Positions 56,793-64,000 of a stretch of DNA of 64,000 bases are shown in pieces. How positions within the stretch are numbered: the stretch's first letter is position 1; every line of letters starts with the position of its first letter. Where the stretch lies: assembly GCA_963751775.1 (NCBI GenBank), contig CAVVVW010000028.1, positions 62,001 through 126,000 of the forward strand, written 5' to 3'. The notes under the pieces were generated by a model. It was not told the origin of the DNA. It worked only from the letters and a program-made list of their open reading frames with translations, and searched no databases. Made by a program: the position numbers and the translations under genes. The stretch comes from CADEEN01 sp963751775 (lineage in GTDB: Bacteria; Pseudomonadota; Gammaproteobacteria; Burkholderiales; Burkholderiaceae_C).

Positions 56793-57170
56793 TTACTTCA
56801 GCGCGGCCTTTGCGCCCGCGTCTTCGAGCTTCTTCTTGGCGGCTTCGGCGTCGGCCTTGGCAATGCCTTCCTTGACGGGCTTGGGCGCACCGTCGACCAG
56901 GTCCTTGGCTTCCTTCAGGCCCAGGCCGGTCAGCTCGCGCACGGCCTTGATGACCTGCACCTTGTTGGCGCCGGCTTCCAGCAGCATCACGCTGAACTCG
57001 GTCTGCTCTTCGGCGACCGCTGCGGCGGCACCACCGCCGGCGCCGGCCGGAGCGGCCATTGCAGCGGCGGAAACGCCGAACTTCTCCTCGATGGCCTTGA
57101 CCAGGTCATTGAGTTCCATCACGGACATGCTGTCCAGCGCGGTCATGAAAACGTCTTTGTCGAATGCCAT
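56793..57170 (-). CDS. rplL: 50S ribosomal protein L7/L12
   Basis: 125 residues: the N-terminal dimerisation part MAFDKDVFMTALDSMSVMEL, an Ala/Gly hinge (AAPAGAGGGAAAAVA), and the C-terminal factor-binding domain (KVQVIKAVRELTGLGLKEAK then GAPKPVKEGI). Because of a shift in rplJ, the open frame runs into it from upstream; the ATG at 57170 is the true start. Confidence 0.98.
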   Translation of the reverse strand: MAFDKDVFMTALDSMSVMELNDLVKAIEEKFGVSAAAMAAPAGAGGGAAAAVAEEQTEFSVMLLEAGANKVQVIKAVRELTGLGLKEAKDLVDGAPKPVKEGIAKADAEAAKKKLEDAGAKAALK

Positions 57171-57213
57171 TTGGGTTTCCTCGATTTCGGTAGATAGGTT
57201 TGGATTGGATCGT

Positions 57214-57746
57214 TCAGGCGCCGGCGGCCTCGGCTGCTGCGGGGGCCGCTTCCTGGCCGGCACCGCTTTCTTCTCGGCGATGGCGGCGACCACGCGCGCC
57301 AGGCGCGAGATCGGCGACTGCATCAGGCCGAGCAGCTGTGCCAGCAGGACTTCCTTGCTCGGGATCGCGGCCAGCGCTTTCACGCCGTTCGCGTCCAGCG
57401 CCTTGCCTGCATAGGCCCCGCCCCTGACGATCAGCTTGTCGTTGCCCTTGGCAAAGTCGGCCATGACTTTGGCCGCGGCGACAGCGTCCTGCGAAAAGCC
57501 GTAGATCAGCGGGCCGGACATGGCCTGCGCGGCGCACTCGAACGGGGTGCCGGCAACGGCGCGGCGGGCCAGGGAGTTCTTCAGCACGTGAAGATAGACA
57601 CCCTTGGCACGCGCGTCGACGCGCAGCTTGTTCATGTGTTCCACGGTCAGGCCACGGTACTCGGCCAGCGCCAACGTCTGCGACCGCGCGACTTGCGCGG
57701 CCACATCCGTCACGACGGCTGCTTTCTCGTTGCGATTGAGACTCAA
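57214..57746 (-). CDS. rplJ: 50S ribosomal protein L10, frameshift near the C-terminus
   Basis: About 177 residues starting MSLNRNEKAAVVTDVAAQVA, with LALAEYRGLTVEHMNKLRVD and PLIYGFSQDAVAAAKVMADF. Near 57265 one A seems to be missing (AAGAAAGCGG for AAGAAAAGCGG). With it the end reads KKSGAGQEAAPAAAEAAGA and stops at TGA 57216-57214. Without it the frame runs through into rplL as an apparent fusion. L10 anchors L7/L12 and regulates its own mRNA in many bacteria. Confidence 0.94.
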
Positions 57747-58017
57747 GGTCTGCTCCTCACTTCATAAACGTGTCGTCGAAGCCTTGCGGCACCTCGGACA
57801 CACCCAGCGACCTTGCCGTCTCGGAAAACCCTCGGGCTTGCCTCGACAGCGGGGACGCCATCTGCGCTGGCCTCGGGCTTGCCCTTTCGGTGGGCCCTCG
57901 TTTAGGAAGCTCTCGCTCCACCAGCGGTCTTTGACGGCCTGCACCGAGCAGCCCCGGCTACAGCCCACCAATTCCATAGCAGCGGCGCGCCAAACGCTCG
58001 CGCCGCTTCGATTCACT
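57747..58017 (-). promoter_or_regulatory. rplA-rplJ intercistronic region, possible L10 leader
   Basis: 271 bases without a gene, in the place of the L10 leader mRNA, where L10-(L12)4 binds and represses translation in many bacteria. I did not identify the kink-turn motif by eye, so the assignment rests on position only. A promoter for rplJL-rpoBC may also lie here. Confidence 0.4.
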
Positions 58018-58728
58018 TCAGGCCTGCGCCGGCGCTGCGACGATCGTCGCCACGTCCACCCGGGCCCCCACACCCATCGTCGACGACAGAGCCACCTTCT
58101 TCAGGTAGATGCCCTTGCTCGAAGCCGGCTTGGCCTTGTTCAGCGCATCGATCAGCGCCTGCAGGTTGCCCTGCAGCTTGTCGCTGTCGAAACTGCGGCG
58201 ACCGATCGTGGCATGCACGATGCCGGCCTTGTCGACGCGGAACTGGACCTGGCCGGCCTTGGCGTTGCGCACGGCCTGGGCCACGTCGGCCGTCACGGTG
58301 CCGACCTTCGGGTTGGGCATCAATCCCCGCGGGCCCAGGATCTGGCCCAGCGTGCCGACCACGCGCATCGTGTCGGGCGAGGCGATGACGACGTCGAAGT
58401 CCATCTTGCCGGCCTTGATCTCGGCGGCCAGGTCGTCCATGCCGACGATGTCGGCGCCGGCGGCCTTGGCCTCCTCGGCCTTCGCGCCCTGGGCGAACAC
58501 CGCGACACGCTTGGTCTTGCCGGTGCCGTTGGGCATCACCACGGCGCCGCGCACGACCTGGTCGGACTTCTTGGCGTCGATGCCGAGTTGCACCGCGACG
58601 TCGATCGACTCGTCGAACTTGGCGGTGGCGAACTGCTTGACCAGGCTCAGCGCATCGGCCACCGGATACAGCTTCAGGCTGTCGACCTTGCCCACCCGGG
58701 TCTTGGCCTTCTTTGTCAGCTTGGTCAT
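58018..58728 (-). CDS. rplA: 50S ribosomal protein L1
   Basis: 236 residues, with the L1 signature IASPDTMRVVGTLGQILGPRG followed by LMPNPKVGTVT, and FRVDKAGIVHATIGR. L1 forms the E-site stalk and represses the L11 operon in E. coli. It starts three bases from the rplK end. Confidence 0.98.
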   Translation of the reverse strand: MTKLTKKAKTRVGKVDSLKLYPVADALSLVKQFATAKFDESIDVAVQLGIDAKKSDQVVRGAVVMPNGTGKTKRVAVFAQGAKAEEAKAAGADIVGMDDLAAEIKAGKMDFDVVIASPDTMRVVGTLGQILGPRGLMPNPKVGTVTADVAQAVRNAKAGQVQFRVDKAGIVHATIGRRSFDSDKLQGNLQALIDALNKAKPASSKGIYLKKVALSSTMGVGARVDVATIVAAPAQA

Positions 58729-58730
58729 GC

Positions 58731-59162
58731 TCAGACTCCTTCCACCGTCACGCCCATCGAGCGGGCGGAGCCGGCAATGATCTTCACCGCGGCGTCAAGG
58801 CTGGCGGCATTGAGGTCCTTCATCTTGAGCTTGGCGATCTCTTCGATCTGTGCGCGCGTCAATTTGCCGACCTTGTCGATATGCGGCTTGGCCGAACCCT
58901 TCTCCAGCTTGATCGCCTTCTTGATCAGTACCGTGGCCGGCGGCGTCTTCAGGATGAAGGTGAACGACTTGTCGGCGAACGCGGTGATCACGACCGGCAA
59001 CATCAGGCCGGGCTCCATGCCCTGGGTCTGGGCGTTGAACGCCTTGCAGAACTCCATGATGTTGAGGCCGCGCTGACCGAGCGCGGGGCCGACGGGCGGC
59101 GAGGGGTTGGCCTTGCCTGCCGGAATCTGCAGCTTGATGAAGCCGACGATCTTCTTTGCCAT
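58731..59162 (-). CDS. rplK: 50S ribosomal protein L11
   Basis: 143 residues, MAKKIVGFIKLQIPAGKANP then SPPVGPALGQRGLNIMEFCK, and the C-terminal RNA-binding domain ending ARSMGVTVEGV. L11 lies at the GTPase-associated centre. The 123 bp gap to nusG has no gene. Confidence 0.98.
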   Translation of the reverse strand: MAKKIVGFIKLQIPAGKANPSPPVGPALGQRGLNIMEFCKAFNAQTQGMEPGLMLPVVITAFADKSFTFILKTPPATVLIKKAIKLEKGSAKPHIDKVGKLTRAQIEEIAKLKMKDLNAASLDAAVKIIAGSARSMGVTVEGV

Positions 59163-59285
59163 GAAGGCACTCCTATCGAGTTCAAGCGCCTGTCGATTCG
59201 GAGAACCGACAAGCTCCTCGTCTGCTCAGCCCTTGTTGCTCAACTCATCGACCCCGGGGCTGCGGCGGCATCGACAATGAATGAT

Positions 59286-59864
59286 CTAAATCTTCTCGAC
59301 CTGTGCGAAATCCAGCTCGACCGGCGTGGCGCGGCCGAAGATCGTCACGCTGACGCGCACCTTGGACTTCTCGTAGTTCACGTCTTCCACGGCACCGTTG
59401 AAGTCGGTGAATGGACCGTCCTTCACCCGCACCAGCTCGCCGGTGACCCACTCGACCTTGGGCTTGGGCTTCTCGATGCCTTCCTGCATCTGGTTGACGA
59501 TCTTCATGACCTCGGCTTCCGAGATCGGCGCCGGCCGGTTCTTCGCGCCGCCGACAAATCCGGTGACCTTGCTGGTGTGCTTGACCAGGTGCCAGCTCTC
59601 GTCGTCCATCAGCATCTCGACCAGCACATAGCCAGGGAAGAAGCGTCGCTGCGAGACTGCCTTCTTGCCGTTCTTCAACTCGACCACTTCCTCGGTCGGC
59701 ACCAGGATGCGACCGAACTTGCCCTGCATGCCGCTGCGTTCGATGCGCTCCTGCAAGTTGCGCTCGACCGCCTTCTCCATGCCGGAATAGGCATGCACCA
59801 CGTACCAGCGCAGCCCCGATGCGGGCGCCAAGGAGTTGGTGGCTACTGCTTGCGTTTCGCTCAT
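59286..59864 (-). CDS. nusG: Transcription termination/antitermination factor NusG
   Basis: 192 residues from MSETQAVATNSLAPASGLRW. The NGN domain has WYVVHAYSGMEKAVERNLQE and FFPGYVLVEMLMDDESWHLV; the KOW domain has GELVRVKDGPFTDFNGAVED. The ATG at 59864 is preferred to a TTG two codons upstream because a GAGAGAG element is spaced correctly. NusG couples RNA polymerase to the ribosome or to Rho. Confidence 0.97.
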   Translation of the reverse strand: MSETQAVATNSLAPASGLRWYVVHAYSGMEKAVERNLQERIERSGMQGKFGRILVPTEEVVELKNGKKAVSQRRFFPGYVLVEMLMDDESWHLVKHTSKVTGFVGGAKNRPAPISEAEVMKIVNQMQEGIEKPKPKVEWVTGELVRVKDGPFTDFNGAVEDVNYEKSKVRVSVTIFGRATPVELDFAQVEKI

Positions 59865-59877
59865 TGACAACTCTCTC

Positions 59878-60264
59878 TCAGCGCTTCCAGCCCAGGACCA
59901 GGTCGTACAGCACCCACTCCAGCGTCTTGTCGGTCAGCCACAGGAACAGCGCCATCACGACCACGAAGGCAAATACGTAGCCGGTCATCTGAATGGCTTC
60001 CTTGCGGCTGGGCCAGACGACCTTTTGCGTTTCGCGCCAGGCATCCTGGCCAAAGGCCAGCAGTTGCTTGCCCGGTTCGGCCATGAAAAAGGTCGCCGCG
60101 GCGGCCAGCAGCAGCACGATCAATGCAGCCCAGCGAATCCAGTCGGCCTGCTTGATCAGGTAGTAGGCCGCCACGGCGCCCACCACCAGCAACGCGGCCA
60201 CGGCCAGCTTGGCCTTGTCGGCCGCCGGGGAAATGGTTTCGATTTGGGGGGTGCTGGTGCTCAT
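59878..60264 (-). CDS. secE: Protein translocase subunit SecE
   Basis: 128 residues with three membrane helices, the three-helix proteobacterial form. The conserved amphipathic part is WRETQKVVWPSRKEAIQMTG. It braces SecY. It lies 13 bp before nusG. The 139 bp upstream gap to tRNA-Trp has no further gene. Confidence 0.97.
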   Translation of the reverse strand: MSTSTPQIETISPAADKAKLAVAALLVVGAVAAYYLIKQADWIRWAALIVLLLAAAATFFMAEPGKQLLAFGQDAWRETQKVVWPSRKEAIQMTGYVFAFVVVMALFLWLTDKTLEWVLYDLVLGWKR

Positions 60265-60403
60265 CTTCAGATTGCAAACTGTGCCGTTGGCGAGGGTCGT
60301 CTATCGGGAAACCTGGCTGCCGGCTGGCGCGGGCCAGCGGCGGTTCGGTCGTCTGACTGTCCAGGACGCTGTGGGTCTTTGGTATCGAAGATCCATCAGC
60401 TTC

Positions 60404-60479
60404 TGGCAGGGGCAGAGGGTCTCGAACCCCCAACCTTCGGTTTTGGAGACCGACGCTCTGCCAATTGAGCTATGCCCCT
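60404..60479 (-). tRNA. tRNA-Trp (CCA)
   Basis: A 76-nt cloverleaf with encoded CCA. The acceptor stem AGGGGCA pairs with TGCCCCT, the anticodon loop is CTCCAAA (anticodon CCA), and the T-arm is GGTTCGAGA. It lies between tuf2 and secE, as in many proteobacteria. Confidence 0.96.
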
Positions 60480-60509
60480 GCAGCGACTGACTCGCTTTGA
60501 CTTCGTGTG

Positions 60510-61700
<1,191 letters not shown>

Positions 61701-61772
61701 TTAAGTTCTCCGACTGGACGGCGGGCTCGCTTCACGAGCCCTTGAGGGTTGCTTCTATCGTTCTCGCTACTC

Positions 61773-61847
61773 TGGTGCCCATGGCGCGGATCGAACGCGC
61801 GACCTCCCCCTTACCAAGGGGGTGCTCTACCACTGAGCCACATGGGC
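61773..61847 (-). tRNA. tRNA-Thr (GGT)
   Basis: 75 nt with encoded CCA. Acceptor stem GCCCATG/CATGGGC, anticodon loop TTGGTAA giving GGT, T-arm CGTTCGATC. Part of the Tyr-Gly-Thr-tuf cluster. Confidence 0.96.
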
Positions 61848-61928
61848 GTCGACACAGGCATGACAGCAGCGAACACAACCAAGCCTCTGGCGACAACACT
61901 TCAAACTCAACGCCGGCGCCTTCGATAC

Positions 61929-62002
61929 TGGAGCGGGAGACGGGAATCGAACCCGCGTCATCAGCTTGGAAGGCTGGGGTTCTACCATTGAACTACTCCC
62001 GC
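61929..62002 (-). tRNA. tRNA-Gly (TCC)
   Basis: 74 nt with encoded CCA. Acceptor stem GCGGGAG/CTCCCGC, anticodon loop CTTCCAA giving TCC, T-arm GGTTCGATT. It lies between tRNA-Tyr and tRNA-Thr. Confidence 0.96.
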
Positions 62003-62077
62003 CCGGGAGCTCCGGCTGCGTCAGCGCGACCCCGCAACCAAGACCTGAATCACACTCTCAAAACCCACGTTCTCGCC

Positions 62078-62163
62078 TGGTGGAGGAGGCTGGATTCGAA
62101 CCAGCGTAGGCGTAAGCCAACAGATTTACAGTCTGCCCCCTTTAGCCACTCGGGCACCCCTCC
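62078..62163 (-). tRNA. tRNA-Tyr (GTA)
   Basis: 86 nt with encoded CCA and the long variable arm of class II tRNAs. Acceptor stem GGAGGGG with CCTCCTCC-type 3' strand, anticodon loop CTGTAAA giving GTA, T-arm GGTTCGAAT. First gene of the tRNA-tuf cluster. Confidence 0.96.
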
Positions 62164-62177
62164 GCGGCGAACCGCAG

Positions 62178-62183
62178 AATATA
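62178..62183 (-). promoter_or_regulatory. -10 element upstream of the tRNA-Tyr cluster
   Basis: On the - strand TATATT lies 14 bases before the first base of tRNA-Tyr, in the only AT-rich patch between ung and the tRNA. No good -35 is seen at 16-18 bases, so this is a tentative promoter for tRNA-Tyr/Gly/Thr-tuf. Confidence 0.45.
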
Positions 62184-62234
62184 GCACGCCGTGCATGTCC
62201 CGCCGCTGCGCCGGGCCGCGCCAACGCTGCACCT

Positions 62235-62947
62235 TCAGGCGGTCCGCCAGTCGATCGGCGCTCAGTCCATGCGCGGCCAGGAACCGGTTGGCGGCAGAGA
62301 AGTGCCCGTTGCCCAGGAACGGCTGCGGATCTCGCGTTGCCGACAGCGGCGAGGGGTGATTCGACAGCAACAGCCCGTGCCCAGGACGGGTGGCGATGAC
62401 GCGCGCCTGCGTTTGCGCATGGCGACCCCAAAGCAGGAACACCTTCGGTGCATCATCTTGCACCAGGCATTGAATCAGCGAATCAGTAAGCGCTTCCCAA
62501 CCTTGCCCCGCATGTCCAGCGGGCTGCCCCTCCTCGACGGTCAGGCAGGTGTTGAGTAGCAGCACGCCCTGGCGCGCCCAAGACCCCAGGTGGCCGCTCG
62601 GCGGTGTGGGCAGGCCGAGATCTCGCTGCAACTCGCGGAACACGTTGCGCAGGCTGGGCGGCACGCGCTGGCCCACCGGCACCGAGAACGCCAGCCCCTC
62701 GGCCTGGCCGGCGGCATGGTACGGATCCTGGCCGAGGATGACCACGCGCACCGCGTCGACGTGGCGTCAACTCGAGGGCGCGCAACACCTGCGCCGGGTA
62801 GACCGTCGCGCCGGCGCGCTGGCGGGCGCCGACAAAGGCCAGCAGCGAGCGGCCGGCGGTCGATGCGCGCCAGGCTTCGACCACCGGCCGCCACGACGGC
62901 GGCGTGCGGTCGAGCACCTGCTCGAGCGGCTCGCGCAACCGGTTCAA
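62235..62947 (-). CDS. ung: Uracil-DNA glycosylase, two frameshifts
   Basis: About 237 residues. After LREPLEQVLDRTPPSWRPVV and VYPAQVLRALELT, a shift near 62765 leads to VVILGQDPYHAAGQAEGLAFSV, with the catalytic Asp in GQDPYH. LLSNHPSPLSATRDPQPFLG, with the catalytic His and the minor-groove loop, follows. The end is also shifted: in the open frame the protein reads through into tRNA-Tyr. One base inserted near 62255 gives PIDWRTA and TGA at 62237-62235, the normal family ending. The TTG start at 62947 overlaps the trpC stop (TTGA). It removes uracil from DNA in base-excision repair. Confidence 0.9.
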
Positions 62948-63736
62948 GCGAACAGGTCCGCCAGCGCGGCGCCTGGGTCGGGCGCGCGCATGAACGCCTC
63001 GCCGACCAGGAAGGCATGCACACCGGCCGCACGCATGCGCCGCACATCGGCCGGCACGCGGATGCCCGACTCGGTCACCAACAATCGGTCTGCCGGCACC
63101 TGCGGCAACAGCGCCAACGTCGTGTCCAGAGATACCTCGAAGCTGCGCAGGTTGCGGTTGTTGATGCCGACCAGCGGCGTTGTCAGGCGCAGCGCCCGCT
63201 CGAGCTCGCCGGCGTCGTGCACCTCGACCAGCACGTTCATTCCGAGCGCGTGGGCCTGGGCCTCGAGGTCGGCCATCAAGGCGTCGTCAAGGCATGCAGC
63301 AATGAGCAGGATGCAGTCGGCCCCCATCGCCCGGGCCTCGAACACCTGATACGCATCGACGATGAAATCCTTGCGCAATACGGGCACAGTGCAGGCGGCG
63401 CGCGCTTGTTGCAGGTACGCCGGCGAGCCCTGAAAGAACTGCACATCGGTCAAGACCGACAGGCATGCCGCGCCGCCGCGTTCGTAGCTGGCGGCAATTT
63501 CGGCCGGTACGAATTGCTCGCGCAGCAGACCCTTGCTCGGGCTGGCCTTCTTGACCTCGGCGATCACCGCAGGCCTGGCGGCCCGCCAGCTTGGCGCGCA
63601 GCGCCGCCGCGAAGCCACGCACGTCGCGCCGGGCCTCGGCATCGGCACGCACAGAAGCATCGCCGCGCTGCGACCTGGCCGCAGCGACCTCTTCGCGCTT
63701 GACGGCAACGATGCGCTCGAGAATGTCAATGCTCAT
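62944..63736 (-). CDS. trpC: Indole-3-glycerol phosphate synthase, one frameshift
   Basis: About 264 residues. The start is MSIDILERIVAVKREEVAAA at 63736, and after a shift near 63575 come PAVIAEVKKASPSKGLLREQ (with catalytic Lys), VPVLRKDFIVDAYQVFEARA, LVGINNRNLRSFEVSLDTTL and LLVTESGI. It closes the indole ring in tryptophan synthesis. The ATG overlaps the trpD stop (ATGA), so the genes are coupled; ung follows with a four-base overlap. Confidence 0.93.
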
Positions 63737-64000
63737 GCCTGCGCGAGCCGCTTCGTCGCATCGACGAACTGGCTCATCTTGGCCAAGGCTTTGCCCGAGG
63801 CCAAGGCCTCCCGCGCCAGCGTCACGCCGTCGGAAATCGTCGCGGCCACATTGGCCGCGTACAAGGCCACACCGGCATTGAACATCACGATGTCGCGCGC
63901 CGGGCCACTCTCGTTGTCGAGCACCGCAGCGCATCAGCGCCAGCGATTGCGCCGGGTGTTTCGACCTTCAGCGCGCGGCTCGACGCCATCGTCAGGCCGA
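63733..64000 (-). CDS. trpD: Anthranilate phosphoribosyltransferase, C-terminal part, frameshifted
   Basis: Only the last ~89 codons are in the window; the 5' part lies beyond the right edge. The translation gives VLDNESGPARDIVMFNAGVA and LYAANVAATISDGVTLAREA, both conserved near the TrpD C-terminus. Two shifts, near 63925 and 63950, split the upstream stretch (LTMASSRALKVETPAQSLALMRAVLDN when corrected, each a one-base excess). It transfers phosphoribose to anthranilate, one step before TrpC. Confidence 0.88.

Noticed and set aside
56793..57746. An apparent L10-L7/L12 fusion protein
   Set aside because: The junction stretch is not family-like, while the other frame gives the normal L10 ending and stop, and rplL has its own start. 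A missing A in a homopolymer near 57265 explains it.
62050..62235. Uracil-DNA glycosylase with a long C-terminal extension
   Set aside because: The extension is the translation of tRNA-Tyr and its flank. The neighbouring frame gives the family ending PIDW plus a stop at 62235.

Overview
This 64 kb window is a high-GC chromosome segment of a betaproteobacterium. The best fit is Burkholderiales, in the Leptothrix/Rubrivivax/Sphaerotilus-like or Comamonadaceae-like group; this is inferred from gene order and protein flavour, not from a search. The markers are the order tRNA-Tyr/Gly/Thr-tuf-tRNA-Trp-secE-nusG-rplKAJL-rpoBC followed by the str, S10, spc and alpha operons, a B12-dependent class II ribonucleotide reductase, a Tad/Flp pilus locus, and unlinked trpD-trpC.

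Region 1 (1-4 kb) has the 5' end of an alanine/serine-glyoxylate-type aminotransferase, divergent from a large FAD plus Fe-S dehydrogenase (D-2-hydroxyacid dehydrogenase type) and a hemolysin III-family membrane protein. Region 2 (4.1-7.1 kb) encodes a NarX-like membrane histidine kinase, a NarL/LuxR-type regulator and a stand-alone receiver. They sit directly upstream of region 3 (7.4-21 kb), a complete Tad locus on the + strand: two small Flp pilins, prepilin peptidase, an AAA ATPase, CpaB, secretin CpaC, a small lipoprotein, TadG, two TadE-type pseudopilins, CpaE/TadZ, CpaF/TadA, TadB, TadC, a TPR lipoprotein (TadD) and a LytR_C-domain protein. The likely logic is that the signalling genes control assembly of a Flp pilus used for attachment.

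Region 4 (21-27.4 kb, - strand) has nrdJ, with an FNR/Dnr-like box just upstream, nnrS, an initiator tRNA with a terminator, and a NodIJ-type ABC exporter. Region 5 (27.4-62.2 kb, - strand) is the translation/transcription superoperon from tRNA-Tyr down to rplQ. It is interrupted by a PIN-domain gene on the opposite strand between rpoC and rpsL, and by a peroxiredoxin gene between rpsQ and rplN. Region 6 (62.2-64 kb, - strand) is ung, trpC and the 3' end of trpD.

The main caveat is that many genes are split by single-base frameshifts, including essential ones (rpsE, rplO, rplW, fusA, rplJ, rpoC). Reading frames stay family-like on both sides of each shift, so I read nearly all of them as sequence or assembly errors rather than pseudogenes. 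Spans below join the frames. Positions of frameshifts are estimates by eye. No wholly unknown system is obvious. The most unusual items are a pseudoknot/attenuator-like structure between fusA and tuf, strong hairpins in most of the longer intercistronic gaps of the ribosomal operons, the FNR box at nrdJ, the AAA ATPase and repeat-bearing LytR_C protein of the Tad locus, and the PIN gene bracketed by the str promoter and the rpoC terminator.
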